Assembly: GCA_022712855.1 (NCBI GenBank)
Contig: JAFLJT010000310.1
Coordinates: 21,399 to 85,398 of the forward strand
Direction: 5' to 3'
DNA length: 64,000 bases
Source of the DNA: Pseudodesulfovibrio sp.
GTDB lineage: Bacteria > Desulfobacterota > Desulfovibrionia > Desulfovibrionales > Desulfovibrionaceae
Shown: one piece after another, positions 1-9,390 of the stretch
Layout: every line of letters begins with the position of its first letter
How positions within the stretch are numbered: position 1 is the stretch's first letter
Position numbers and translations under genes: made by a program
Notes under the pieces: generated by a model
The model's input: the letters and a program-made list of their open reading frames with translations, nothing else
What the model was told of the DNA's origin: nothing
The model's database searches: none

Positions 1-450
1 TGCTGCATCGTCAGATGCAGAATGCTCTTCTTTCATCTCTTCCTTCTTCCTTTCTTTCTTTCTTAATTTCTTGGATGTGGTTGGTTGCTGGTTAGCCGTT
101 GGTTGATCGTTGGTTAGTTGTTGGTTGCCTTGTTTGTTTTCACCTTGATAAAGTGAAAAATTACATATGGTAATTATCGAAAACTGCTTGGTTGATTCGA
201 GGGTTATTTCGCCGGTCAATTTTAGGCGGTTCAAGCAAGTGCGTATTGACTGCTCTGAAATTCTGGTGTCCGCGGCTAACTGCTTGCGGCCAGTTATAAG
301 TTGCCCAGGGCTGAGGTTGTGCCCACGCCACTTCCCAGGCCTGTAGTTGGCTTCGATGAGTAGGTGGATGAATAGGTGCAAGGTCTTTGAGTCCTTGTAC
401 CACTCCCAATCGCGTAGTTTTCGAAATAGCTTAATCCAGCTGTCGGCCAT
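1..450 (-). CDS. Mobile-element helix-turn-helix/replication-type hypothetical protein, truncated by the window edge
   Basis: Manual translation of the minus strand from ATG at 450 gives an open frame to the window edge: MADSWIKLFRKLRDWEWYKDSKTLHLFIHLLIEANYRPGKWRGHNLSPGQLITGRKQLAADTRISEQSIRTCLNRLKLTGEITLESTKQFSIITICNFSLYQGENKQGNQQLTNDQPTANQQPTTSKK... Not in the ORF track, which lists an out-of-frame ORF (161..409) instead. Confidence 0.75.
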   Translation of the reverse strand, partial: MADSWIKLFRKLRDWEWYKDSKTLHLFIHLLIEANYRPGKWRGHNLSPGQLITGRKQLAADTRISEQSIRTCLNRLKLTGEITLESTKQFSIITICNFSLYQGENKQGNQQLTNDQPTANQQPTTSKKLRKKERKKEEMKEEHSASDDAA

Positions 451-462
451 GACTGCCTCCAG

Positions 463-654
463 TTAGTTGATGGGCTCTACGCGGTTGGCGTCCAGGAAGG
501 CATCAAGATCATCTTTGCTGTATCGGACAGCACTTCCAACTTTGATGTAGGTGGGAGGTTTTTGTATGCAGCGGTATTTCTGGAGGGTTCTTTGGCTGAG
601 GCCAATGTATTTGGCAGCCTGTTTTTCATTCATGATTGTGGTTGTCTCTTTCAT
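463..654 (-). CDS. AlpA/MerR-like helix-turn-helix excisionase-type DNA-binding protein
   Basis: 63 aa; NEKQAAKYIGLSQRTLQKYRCIQKPPTYIKVGSAVRYSKDDLDAFL is typical of the HTH_17/excisionase family; lies near an integrase. Confidence 0.75.
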   Translation of the reverse strand: MKETTTIMNEKQAAKYIGLSQRTLQKYRCIQKPPTYIKVGSAVRYSKDDLDAFLDANRVEPIN

Positions 655-886
655 GGGTATGCTCCTTTTTGAGTTTAGCCGTAAACGGTGTGCGGCACGT
701 CGTTACCCATGGAGACTAGGCGTAACTGAAAGTATGGAAATACCCTGAATACCGTTGGGGCCGTAGAATAATCATGCAGGAACGTCAGGAAAATAGCCGA
801 CTATCGTGGAAAGGCGAAAACCCCTGAGAACGTCATGGTGACATTGTCAGGGGTTTTGGTGTGCGTGGTGTTTTACGGTGTGGTTT

Positions 887-1522
887 CTATTCTTGCTTGG
901 GAGCTCCAGGTGTCTTTTTGACGTGAGTGGACGGCATCGCTTTCTTGAAGGCCTTCAAGGCCCTGGCCGAAAGGTCGAACCTCATGGTTTCAAGCATAGT
1001 CTTGAGTTCGCTCTCTGTCCGCTCTTTGGGGCCGTATTCAAAACACTGTACAGCCATTGAGACGGCTGTCGTCAACTGTCTTTCCCATATGTTAGCTACG
1101 CTTGTCCGCCTTTGTTCAGTCGCCTTAGCTGTGCGGGTAGAAACTGTCTGCTTAGTTGGTTCATGGGGCTCAGCCGGCTCAAAGCTTGATACCATTTCGT
1201 ACTTGAAATCTGGGTGTTCATTTTCTATTCGTTCGACATCAAGCATGTTGAACACTAGAGGCCTGTCAAAGGCTCCATCCCATTCAATGTGGATTCCTTC
1301 GAGTGTGTGAAAAACCTCTGGTTCGGCTTCTTCTTGGCAGTAGTGAATGTGTTTCCCTGTAGGTGGTGCGAGGGTTTTCGCATACCAATACCCTTGCAGG
1401 GATATCTCTGGATGCGGATTTTCTTGGTCAGAAGTAACGATCATGGCCAGCTCTTGATCAAGGCATCCCGGCCAGCGTTTGAGCAGATCGTGCGCAGTGA
1501 TGATTCTGTCGAATTTGATCAT
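887..1522 (-). CDS. Hypothetical protein of an integrative element
   Basis: 211-aa ORF between the HTH gene and the integrase, co-oriented with both; no family recognised. Confidence 0.5.
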   Translation of the reverse strand: MIKFDRIITAHDLLKRWPGCLDQELAMIVTSDQENPHPEISLQGYWYAKTLAPPTGKHIHYCQEEAEPEVFHTLEGIHIEWDGAFDRPLVFNMLDVERIENEHPDFKYEMVSSFEPAEPHEPTKQTVSTRTAKATEQRRTSVANIWERQLTTAVSMAVQCFEYGPKERTESELKTMLETMRFDLSARALKAFKKAMPSTHVKKTPGAPKQE

Positions 1523-1635
1523 TAATAGACCCTCCCTAGGTCTGAATTCCCGTCAAGAGTTCCATGCCCAGCCCCGGCGGGAGACCGAGGGGTTCGCCGA
1601 AGGCTGTACGGGCCTCGGCTAGGGCATGGGAAAGA

Positions 1636-2811
1636 TTATTTCCTATGGTCGGCGAGATTGACTACCTTGGGCTTTTCATCTTTCTTGAGGTCATTGAAAA
1701 TTTCGTCGGCAACAGCCGAGGCCCGTTGCAACGTTTCATCTCTAAGGTGGGCATACCGCTGCGTCATGGCTGCACTTTTATGGGTCAGAAGCTTTTGCAG
1801 GGTGTAGATGTCCACCTTGCCGGAGCTCGCCAGCATAGAAGCATAAACATGACGGAGGCCATGCAGGGCTCGGAAGCCTTTGGGTAGTCCAGCGCGTTTT
1901 TTGATGCGGCCGGTTTGATGGTTTGCGTCTGTTCTCTGCCGGCCATTCCGGCCAGGGAAGATAAATTCACTGTCGGTACGCTCATGTTCCCCTAAAAGAG
2001 AACGGGCGGCGTCGTTTAGAGGGATGCTCTGGTCCCGGCCTCCCTTTGGAGCGCGAATGTGAATGAATCCTTTTGTGAAATTTATGTCACGCCATTTGAG
2101 CTTGAAGAGTTCTCCCCGGCGCATACCTGTATAGAGGGCCATCTTCATTAGATTGGCCACCTGGCGGTTAGAGTCTTCGTCGATAGCCTTCATCAAGGCT
2201 TTGAGTTGTTCTGGGGTGAGGTCTTCTGTCTTTTGGTTGTCGACTGGCGGAAACTCGATGTGGAGTTTGGAAGCATCTGGGGCAGGGCATAGACCCTTTT
2301 TTACTCCGAAGTTGATGATGCGTCGGAGAAGCGCCAGGACATGCTTTACTGTCTGAGGAGACTTGGACTTGAGGAGTTTGATGCGAACACGGTCTACGTC
2401 AAGAGTGATGACCTCTGACGGGGCTTTCTTTCCGAAGATGGGTTCGAGGTATAGCTTGAAGCGATTCTCATCAACTCTTAGGCCCTTGTTCTCAACTCGC
2501 TGAGCTTTGTATTCTGCCCACAGTTTTGAGATTGTCCAGCGGCCGCGTTCGGCTATCTTTGCAGCCTCTTTTTCGGCCCTTTGGTTTGCATTGGAGCCCT
2601 GGTCTCCATCAGCACGAAGGGAACGGAGTTTGTTCGCCTTGGCCTCGGTCATCTTGTTCTGCTGCTGGCGGCCTGCCTTTTCCTCGACCATCTTCCCATC
2701 TCGACGATAACGGATGTAGAAGACCTTTTCAGGCTTGCCAGTCGTGACATGCTTGCCTTCGATGTAGAAGACCCCTGGGTACTTCGTCTTGTGTCGCTTA
2801 TATTTCGCCAT
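1636..2811 (-). CDS. Tyrosine-type site-specific integrase (int1)
   Basis: 391 aa; catalytic signature ALYTGMRRGELFKLKWRDI ... HGLRHVYASMLASSG ... LQKLLTHKSAAMTQRYAHL. Confidence 0.93.
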   Translation of the reverse strand: MAKYKRHKTKYPGVFYIEGKHVTTGKPEKVFYIRYRRDGKMVEEKAGRQQQNKMTEAKANKLRSLRADGDQGSNANQRAEKEAAKIAERGRWTISKLWAEYKAQRVENKGLRVDENRFKLYLEPIFGKKAPSEVITLDVDRVRIKLLKSKSPQTVKHVLALLRRIINFGVKKGLCPAPDASKLHIEFPPVDNQKTEDLTPEQLKALMKAIDEDSNRQVANLMKMALYTGMRRGELFKLKWRDINFTKGFIHIRAPKGGRDQSIPLNDAARSLLGEHERTDSEFIFPGRNGRQRTDANHQTGRIKKRAGLPKGFRALHGLRHVYASMLASSGKVDIYTLQKLLTHKSAAMTQRYAHLRDETLQRASAVADEIFNDLKKDEKPKVVNLADHRK

Positions 2812-2831
2812 CGGAGCTCCAATTTTGTCGA

Positions 2832-2865
2832 GGTCCCCACAGTGGTCCCCACACTAGTCCCCACA
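2832..2865. repeat. Three tandem 12-nt-period copies of (G/A)GTCCCCACA, probable arm-type binding sites of int1
   Basis: ggtccccaca at 2832-2841 and 2844-2853, agtccccaca at 2856-2865, between int1 and the tRNA-Asp fragment. Confidence 0.55.
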
Positions 2866-2980
2866 ATTTGATTCAAAATAGAGAGTAATCAGGAGTAAGT
2901 CAAGGTAGGGTATTGAATATAAATGGCGTAAAGTTAGCAGCTTGGAGTAATGTGTGGGAATAGGGCAAAATGGTAACTCT

Positions 2981-3029
2981 TGGCCTGTCACGCCGGAGGC
3001 CGCGAGTTCGAGTCTCGTCGGCTCCGCCA
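2981..3029 (+). other. tRNA-Asp(GTC) 3' fragment (anticodon arm through CCA): attachment-site core, left copy
   Basis: tggcctGTCacgccggaggccgcgagttcgagtctcgtcggctccgcca; anticodon arm, T-arm and acceptor 3' strand present. The 5' half (expected ggagccg...) is absent upstream. Confidence 0.88.
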
Positions 3030-3040
3030 CTAAAGATCAA

Positions 3041-3067
3041 GGACTTCAAGCAATTAGCTTGAGGTCC
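3041..3067 (+). terminator. Rho-independent terminator downstream of the tRNA-Asp fragment
   Basis: ggacttcaagc aatta gcttgaggtcc followed by tttttcttt. Confidence 0.75.
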
Positions 3068-3247
3068 TTTTTCTTTGCCCAAGTTTCTTCTTGCTTGGTG
3101 GGCCCGCTGGTGGGCCCTGATCTAAAGCCTTTCTCCAAAATCATCAGATGGGGCCTGATCGGTTCCATGCCGCGAACATACCTTTCGGTAGTCGCGAGTT
3201 TCTTGTGCCGCAGGATTTGCTGTATAGCGATTCTGGGCGCATTGTTG
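3046..3247 (-). pseudogene. 3' remnant of a tyrosine integrase closely related to the one at 62861-63955
   Basis: Minus strand reads NNAPRIAIQQILRHKKLATTERYVRGMEPIRPHLMILEKGFRSGPTSGPTKQEETWAKKKDLKLIA*; matches the C-terminus of the right-hand integrase. No upstream catalytic domain. Confidence 0.88.
3097..3117. repeat. ggtgggccc-gct-ggtgggccc paired repeat, candidate integrase arm site (left)
   Basis: 9-3-9 nt direct repeat, repeated at 62912-62932 and, with a different spacer, at 7593-7613. Confidence 0.5.
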
Positions 3248-3371
3248 ATTTTTAGCCTTGTTTTCAGGTGGCTACGGTTTTTGGTTAAGGATAAAATATT
3301 AATTACTGCAATATTAAATTAGATGACAAAAAAAGTAATTGTCTTTTTTAAATTCGTCGTTCAGTTGTCCA

Positions 3372-3389
3372 ACAAAGTGAACCCACTTC
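3372..3389. repeat. 18-bp repeat caaagtgaacccacttct (copy 1)
   Basis: Identical 18-mer at 9391-9408. Confidence 0.6.
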
Positions 3390-3528
3390 TCCTATAATTG
3401 TACAATGGGAAACAAATCATAATAATTGCAATTGAGCTTGTGTAGGGTTTGTATCTTTTTCGAAGAAGCAATCTTTCCGAAATATATGAATGCGTCATTC
3501 AAATACAAACTTTATCTTGTGAGGTGTT

Positions 3529-4752
3529 ATGAAATCCAAAGTTTTGAAGCAGGCTTTAAAAAAAGACGCTATCCCAAAACGGGAGGATACCATTTCACGT
3601 ATCTCAGATGCAACTATAGCCAGTGTTAGTCGAAGTATCCTCAATGAGCAGGATGTGGCGTTTAGTATTCGAGATAAGGAATTAAAACCTGTTTACGCAA
3701 ACTCCGCGTGTTTACGTCTTTTTGGCTTAACCTATGAAGAGTGGGAACGAGAGAACTGGTCAGCTCATTTCAGCCCTGAAGAAATATATTCAATTTACAA
3801 TGATGCTCTGCCTGAAGTCTTTTCCGGGAACAAGTGGCGTGGTGAATTCGAGCTGGTGACCCTTAAGGGAGGGAAAAGACAGGTCGTGGCTGAGTGGGAT
3901 ACGATCGAAGACGAAAGAGGGGATACTTTCTATTATGCCCTTTATTCTGATGTAACTCATCTGAAGTCTCTGGAAACTGAGCTGAGAAAACAAAATGATT
4001 TTTTAAATGCGATCATTGATACGTTGCCAGATCCAATCCTTGTCAAGGATAAGGACCATATTTGGTTGGCGGTGAATAAAGCTTTCTGCGAACTGATAGG
4101 CCGAAATCGTGAGGAATTGGTGGGGAAAAGTGATTCTGATTATTTGCCTAAAAATGAAACTGAGTTTTTTTGGAAGTGTGACAACGAAGCTATGCATTCA
4201 GATAAAGGCATTGCTTACGAAGCGAACCTTACGAACTCGAAGGGCGAAACTCGACTCATTTCAAGTAAAAAAGTGGCAATTACTCGATTTGACGGAGAGA
4301 AGGTGCTTATCGCCATAGCCCGCGATATTACCAATGAACGCAAGCTAGAAAAAACAATTGCTGACTCATATCGCCAGTTGGAGGCGGGAGTTGCTACTTT
4401 GAAATCAGATTTAAATGGTATTCAAGCCGATATTTCATCTGGGGTTTCTAAAGCCGAGGCTGTTCACGGACTTCTTCAGCGATCAAATCGTGACTTTTCC
4501 AGCCTTATTAATGAGACGAGGTTGGAAGCAACGCCAGTCAAAAAAGAAAGTTTTATTTCAGTGCCTCTTTCGTCTCGTGAATATCAGGTGTTTATGCTTT
4601 TGGTTCGGGGGTACCGCGTCAAGGATGCTGCCAAACATTTGGGTATCACCCCTAACACAGCGAGTACTTATCGGAGTCGCATTTTGAAAAAACTGGGTCT
4701 GACTTCAATCACTGACATGGTTCAATATGCCATGCGAGTTGGTTTGATTTAG
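3529..4752 (+). CDS. PAS-domain LuxR-family transcriptional regulator
   Basis: 407 aa; PAS motifs (DKELKPVYANSACLRLFGLTYEEW; IDTLPDPILVKDKDHIWLAVNKAFCELIGRNREELVGKSD) and C-terminal LuxR HTH (LSSREYQVFMLLVRGYRVKDAAKHLGITPNTASTYRSRILKKLGL). Confidence 0.92.
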   Translation: MKSKVLKQALKKDAIPKREDTISRISDATIASVSRSILNEQDVAFSIRDKELKPVYANSACLRLFGLTYEEWERENWSAHFSPEEIYSIYNDALPEVFSGNKWRGEFELVTLKGGKRQVVAEWDTIEDERGDTFYYALYSDVTHLKSLETELRKQNDFLNAIIDTLPDPILVKDKDHIWLAVNKAFCELIGRNREELVGKSDSDYLPKNETEFFWKCDNEAMHSDKGIAYEANLTNSKGETRLISSKKVAITRFDGEKVLIAIARDITNERKLEKTIADSYRQLEAGVATLKSDLNGIQADISSGVSKAEAVHGLLQRSNRDFSSLINETRLEATPVKKESFISVPLSSREYQVFMLLVRGYRVKDAAKHLGITPNTASTYRSRILKKLGLTSITDMVQYAMRVGLI

Positions 4753-5025
4753 GTATTATCCCCCTACTTCTCCCCTGTAACATTATAATAGACGCGTGGT
4801 GTTACAACTACACACACTCCCCTTTTGTGGGCATGACTTGCCCACAATCTCCCTCCTGGGATAACTTTTCATCTATGGCTATAAACAGGTGGTGCGCGAT
4901 TACGTGTCTGTTTGAAGTAGCTGACTGCGTTTTGTGTTTAATGCTTTGTGAGGTCTTCGGGATAGTTGTTTTCATTGTATCCGCGAGTATCCATTTTTCT
5001 GTAAATGTTGAGGGGGAAGCTTTCT

Positions 5026-6981
5026 ATGTTTAAGTTAAAGCTCAAGGGCCAGTTGCTGTTACCGATTTTGGGGATTGTCATTCTTGGTGTCGCATCACTT
5101 CAAATATACAGCTATTGGAAATCCTCCGAAATTCTTGAAAAAGAGATTATCACTGCTATCACCCGTGATGCGAATGCGGGGACACGGTCTCTTGAAGAGT
5201 GGGTTGATGGTATGACCAGCAACCTGACCAACTGGGGCAGGAATCAAATTTTCATTCAAGCGGCCGAAGGGGATCAACAGGCTGTTACAGATGTCACCGC
5301 ATTTACCGCGAATGCTCTCAAGGATTTTCCTTGGTATGAAGGTTTGGCACTTGTAGGGCCTGACGGTAAGGTCGTTACAGCCAGCCCAGCCAGCTATGCT
5401 ACGTTGGATGTATCTAGTCGGGGATATTTTAGAGCTGCGATGCGTGGTGACGTTGGAAAGTCCAAGCCTCTTACGAGTAAGGCGACGGGGAATCCGATAT
5501 TTGTAGTTTCGACTCCTATTAAGGATGGCTCCGGTGCTGTGAAAGCAGTCCTTTTTGCCGTCGTAAAAATCACAGATCTTTATGATATGGTTCTTGCTCC
5601 CATTAAAATCGGTGACAATGGATATGCTTTTGCCACGGATTCAACGGGCCTGATTATTGGTCATCCTAATAAGAAATTCATAATGGATCTCAATGTGAGC
5701 GGTTCCGATTACGGCAAGGAAATGATGTCCCGAAAGAGTGGGACGTACAAATACTATTTTGACAAGCAGAATCAGTGGAAGGCTATGGCTTTTAACGAAG
5801 TCAAGCAGACTGGATGGCTCGTTGCTGTTACGGCACCGCTTGGTGAGTTGATGGCGCCGCTGGATACGATTCGTAACGCAGCAATTATCGGGACAATGCT
5901 CACTATCCTTGCAGCTGGTCTCGTGATCTTTTTGATTGTCGGTCGAATCTCAAGTGTTTTCGGTGAATTTGTGGAAGTTTTTCGAAAGATTGCACAGGGT
6001 GATTTGCGCGTTTCTATCTCAAAAAAAGACATGGCTAAAGTCGATGAAATTGGCGATATGGCTCGGGCTCTTGACCAAATGTCCACACAACTCTCACAGA
6101 CTGTGACCTCAATCAGTGGGGCAACAGAGGAGATGGCAGCAGGAAGTGAAGAGCTTTCTGGTTCGTCGCAGGGAGTCGCTCAAGGAGCCAGCGAGCAGGC
6201 AGCAAGCATTGAGGAAGTTTCCGCTAGCATGGAAGAGATGACTTCCAGTGTTCGTCAGAATGCGGAGAATGCCGAGCAAACCCAGAAGATCGCGATTCAA
6301 GCAGCATCTGCTGCTGAAGAGGGCGGCGAAGCCGTGAGTGAAACGGTCACTGCCATGAAAGAAATTGCAGATAAGATCAGTGTCATTGAAGATATTGCCC
6401 GACAGACGAACTTACTGGCTCTTAACGCAGCAATCGAAGCGGCAAGGGCTGGCGAACATGGCAAGGGCTTTGCTGTCGTCGCCGCCGAAGTGCGCAAGCT
6501 GGCTGAACATAGTGGCGTCGCTGCTGCCGAAATCAGTGATCTTTCTGCTTCTAGTGTGGAAGTTGCTGAAAAAGCAGGGGACATGCTCGGCAGGATTATC
6601 CCCGACATCAAGCGCACGGCTGAGCTGGTTGAAGAAATCTCTGCAACCAGTCAGGAGCAGGATAGTGGGGTGGAGCAGATAAACAAGGCAATTCAGCAGC
6701 TTGATTCTGTGATTCAGTCCAATGCGTCAGCCTCCGAGGAAATGGCCTCCACCAGTGAAGAGTTGGCAGCCCAGAGTGAACTGTTGCGCGAAGCTGTCGG
6801 ATTCTTCACCCTGAATGATAATGGACAGCCCATGAGGTCTTCGCGGCCGACAGTTTCTCGTGCCAAGGTGCCCGCATTGCAAGCCAGGAATAGTGCTACT
6901 TCACGAGTGAGTTCGCCTGCTGGTAGTAATGGTGTTGCTCTGAATATGAATTCTGCTGATCAAGAATTCGAAAGATTTTAG
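5026..6981 (+). CDS. Methyl-accepting chemotaxis protein with dCache-type sensor
   Basis: N-terminal TM, cache-like domain, HAMP, MCP signal hairpin [46 protein letters not shown] at 5026 preferred over 5005 because of upstream gaggggg. Confidence 0.93.
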   Translation: MFKLKLKGQLLLPILGIVILGVASLQIYSYWKSSEILEKEIITAITRDANAGTRSLEEWVDGMTSNLTNWGRNQIFIQAAEGDQQAVTDVTAFTANALKDFPWYEGLALVGPDGKVVTASPASYATLDVSSRGYFRAAMRGDVGKSKPLTSKATGNPIFVVSTPIKDGSGAVKAVLFAVVKITDLYDMVLAPIKIGDNGYAFATDSTGLIIGHPNKKFIMDLNVSGSDYGKEMMSRKSGTYKYYFDKQNQWKAMAFNEVKQTGWLVAVTAPLGELMAPLDTIRNAAIIGTMLTILAAGLVIFLIVGRISSVFGEFVEVFRKIAQGDLRVSISKKDMAKVDEIGDMARALDQMSTQLSQTVTSISGATEEMAAGSEELSGSSQGVAQGASEQAASIEEVSASMEEMTSSVRQNAENAEQTQKIAIQAASAAEEGGEAVSETVTAMKEIADKISVIEDIARQTNLLALNAAIEAARAGEHGKGFAVVAAEVRKLAEHSGVAAAEISDLSASSVEVAEKAGDMLGRIIPDIKRTAELVEEISATSQEQDSGVEQINKAIQQLDSVIQSNASASEEMASTSEELAAQSELLREAVGFFTLNDNGQPMRSSRPTVSRAKVPALQARNSATSRVSSPAGSNGVALNMNSADQEFERF

Positions 6982-6990
6982 AGAGGGTAT

Positions 6991-7497
6991 GTGAGTCAAT
7001 CAAACGAATCTGTGCAAAGTCAGTGTTTGAGCTTTTCGCTTGGCAACGAGGTCTTTGCGCTTGATATAAGCAAGGTTAGGGAAGTCCTAGAGCTTACCAC
7101 AGTGTCTGAGATACCCAGGACTCCGGACTTCATGCGAGGTGTCATCAACCTGCGAGGTCGTGCTGTACCTGTTGTGGATATGAGGTTGAAGCTGGGCATG
7201 AGCCCGGTGGAGGAGACCGTCGACACGTGTATTATCATCTTGGAAGTTCAATATGATGACGAGATGCTGGTGCTTGGGGCTCTTGTAGATTCTGTTCGGG
7301 AAGTCATTGATATGTCGGCAGAAAACATTGAGCCAGCCCCCAAAATGGGGGCGGCGATCAAAGCCGACTATATTATGGGAATGGGTCGTCAGGGTGATCA
7401 ATTTATAATCATCGTTGATGTGGACGCCATATTCTCAGACGAAGAATTGAAGGCAGCTGTTGATTCAGAGCAGAGCCTTGAAGAAGTTGCTGCATAG
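6991..7497 (+). CDS. cheW: Chemotaxis coupling protein CheW (GTG start)
   Basis: 168 aa; LSFSLGNEVFALDISKVREVLELTTVSEIPRTPDFMRGVINLRGRAVPVVDMRLKLGM is canonical CheW. Confidence 0.93.
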   Translation: MSQSNESVQSQCLSFSLGNEVFALDISKVREVLELTTVSEIPRTPDFMRGVINLRGRAVPVVDMRLKLGMSPVEETVDTCIIILEVQYDDEMLVLGALVDSVREVIDMSAENIEPAPKMGAAIKADYIMGMGRQGDQFIIIVDVDAIFSDEELKAAVDSEQSLEEVAA

Positions 7498-7592
7498 TTT
7501 TGCTACTTTCTAAAATTTGCAAGGCTCCGATCGCTTAATGGCGAAAGGGGCTTTGTTCTTTTTTTCAGTATACTAATCGGGGGCCTGCTTTT

Positions 7593-7613
7593 GGTGGGCC
7601 CACAGGTGGGCCC
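7593..7613. repeat. ggtgggccc-aca-ggtgggccc paired repeat, candidate integrase arm site (middle)
   Basis: Same 9-3-9 architecture as 3097-3117 and 62912-62932, but lying upstream of the degenerate tRNA fragment. Confidence 0.5.
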
Positions 7614-7690
7614 TTTAACCTCATTGAGGCTACTTGAGACTACGCGAAACGACAAAAAGTCCAATAAAAACACGTGGAGTAACGTTTTCC

Positions 7691-7741
7691 TCTTGTCTGT
7701 TACACCGAAGGCAGCGAGTTCGAGTCTCGTCGGCTCCACTA
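7691..7741 (+). other. Degenerate tRNA-Asp 3' fragment: third, internal attachment-site scar
   Basis: tcttgtctgttacaccgaaggcagcgagttcgagtctcgtcggctccacta aligns with the bounding fragments; the 3' ~22 nt (gcgagttcgagtctcgtcggctcc) are identical. Confidence 0.75.
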
Positions 7742-7812
7742 CTAAAAGATTGAGGACTTACATGTAAATATAGGTCCATTTTTTATGTCTTTTTTGGATG
7801 GTCCTCATGTAA

Positions 7813-8076
7813 AGACCGCATTCTTTCCAGTTTGAAATCCAAGACACCGGTCCGGGGATTCCTCACGAATATCAGGAACAGCTTTTTGAACGCTTCTTCT
7901 AAATCGGAGAAGTCCTCACCGGCAAGCCCCATGGTTCTGGCCTCGGCCTCGCCATTTGCCAACAAATTGTCCATCAACAGGGCGGTCATATCCAGCTCGA
8001 ATCCGACCCTGGCCATGGCAGAACGTTCACCGTAGATGTGCCATTTTCTTCCCCGCAGGAATGTCTGAATGGGTGA
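7813..8076 (+). pseudogene. Histidine kinase C-terminal (HATPase) remnant with in-frame TAA
   Basis: Frame from 7813: RPHSFQFEIQDTGPGIPHEYQEQLFERFF*IGEVLTGKPHGSGLGLAICQQIVHQQGGHIQLESDPGHGRTFTVDVPFSSPQECLNG*; G1/G2 boxes DTGPGIP and GSGLGLAI. Confidence 0.85.
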
Positions 8077-8094
8077 CGCAGCCATACGAAGCGG

Positions 8095-8415
8095 TCAGGC
8101 TGGAATGTAGAACAAGGATCTTTCGATCATTGCTTTAACGGTTTTTTCTCGGCGCAATCCGAGTTCCTGTTGAAGCCGGGCCTGCGCAGAGAACCTAGGG
8201 GCATGCTCATAGGCGGACCCGTTTTCCAGCCTGTGCAATGCCGTTTGAACAAAGTCCGGTGACACGGCTCTACTCTCGCTGTTGACAATACTTCCACGCT
8301 TCACGTTAAAAACGTCATTTGTAGGGCTGATATGACTGTTTCCATATGTCTCGCACAGGTGACGAGTCTCGGAAAAGACTTCCGCGATCCGCCCGTCTCC
8401 TACGCTTTCTTTCAT
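8095..8415 (-). CDS. Hypothetical protein fragment (low confidence)
   Basis: Internal ATG of the 8095..8664 ORF; the upstream half of that ORF is antisense to a methylase remnant. Confidence 0.22.
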   Translation of the reverse strand: MKESVGDGRIAEVFSETRHLCETYGNSHISPTNDVFNVKRGSIVNSESRAVSPDFVQTALHRLENGSAYEHAPRFSAQARLQQELGLRREKTVKAMIERSLFYIPA

Positions 8416-8463
8416 CTTCACGGCCACAGCTGAGAAGTGTCTGTTTGATATTTTGGTCCATTT

Positions 8464-8951
8464 TTGACCCCAAATCCTGCTTCCAGCAAAGTCTTCGTAA
8501 AGAACTTCGTGTTTTGCAATGATCATCAGTTCTGTGATTGGTATCGAGAGCTTGGTAAATACTTTACCAAATTGAGGAAGTTTGCATGGTGCAAACGAAA
8601 TCCCATGGATGGCAAGCAAGATAACCTCAAAGATTTTGCGGAAAGCGTAGAATTTGCGCTTCATGCATCAAATGACAATTCGTATTTTAATCAGACGGAA
8701 GGCATACTCAATCATGTTCGGAGAGGAGTCCTCCAAGGGCATGACCGAGCGAAAAAGGCGATGGAAAGTCGCTACACCCGACGCAAAAGCCCATTGATGT
8801 TTTACAGCACATCCTGAAAGGGATCGCCAGAAAGGGAGACTTCATCTTCGATCCGTTTGCTGGCACTCATGTCACAGCACGGGCAGCAGCCGGGCTGGAA
8901 ATGTTTTATGCCACTTGCGATATCATGCCATACCACTGGTGGGTCAAGTAA
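8464..8951 (+). pseudogene. Frameshifted DNA methyltransferase remnant
   Basis: First frame: VFCNDHQFCDWYRELGKYFTKLRKFAWCKRNPMDGKQDNLKDFAESVEFALHASN...; second frame: KPIDVLQHILKGIARKGDFIFDPFAGTHVTARAAAGLEMFYATCDIMPYHWWVK*, with a DPFAG SAM motif. Confidence 0.75.
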
Positions 8952-9390
8952 GGAAAAACCACAGACAACTGCTCTCATTTATTCTCTTTCCTCTGGGCTC
9001 TTCCTTGAATTTGGTGAAAGATATCCGCATGAAAATACGAGCAAAGTGGTACGCCAAATTAGGCGTCAGATGTAGAGTATTTGGATTCCGAAAACAGGAA
9101 GCAGGTGTGTTCCGAAGGAAATCTATTTCAACATCGACACTATTCATCGTGTGGATTTCAACGATTAGGGTGATCCCGACATGTTTTTATCCACATCACC
9201 CAAAGAGGCGTTTTGATCAAGGATACCTTCATTCCGATGACGAATATTCGATCGATTGAATACGAATAAATCAAAGAGGTATTGGATTAAGCTAATACCG
9301 ATTCGGCTAATTGCATCGTTTTGAATTCCTGGGAATAGGGCGTGGTTGCACTCCTCTTTCAATCATAAAGGCGTAGTAGAAGTGGTCCGC

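Larger units (their letters stand above)
2981..3246. repeat. Left copy of 266-bp direct repeat (att core, terminator, integrase 3' end)
   Basis: Matches 62796-63061 without indels (constant offset 59,815); about 13 mismatches counted by eye. Confidence 0.9.

Noticed and set aside
75-130. CRISPR-like array (gttggtt repeats)
   Set aside because: Short low-complexity repeats inside a coding linker; no regular repeat-spacer pattern. No CRISPR array seen elsewhere in the window.
161-409. ORF 161..409
   Set aside because: Out of frame with the better-supported minus-strand CDS <1..450.
2979-3029. Functional tRNA-Asp gene at 2979, 7691 or 62796
   Set aside because: All three lack the 5' half (acceptor 5' strand and D-arm), so they are attachment-site fragments only.
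2900-3082. ORF 2900..3082 (GGADETRTRGLRRDRP...)
   Set aside because: Antisense translation of the tRNA-Asp 3' fragment, a well-known spurious ORF type.
5772-6617. Antisense ORFs across the MCP and other long genes (for example 5772..6086, 6297..6617, 48539..48796)
   Set aside because: Overlapping shadow ORFs of GC-biased coding sequence with no independent support.
7503-7739. ORF 7503..7739 (MEPTRLELAAFGVTD...)
   Set aside because: Antisense translation of the degenerate tRNA fragment plus the arm-site repeat; not a protein gene.
7783-8085. ORF 7783..8085 as a gene
   Set aside because: Antisense to the histidine-kinase HATPase remnant, which shows conserved motifs on the plus strand.
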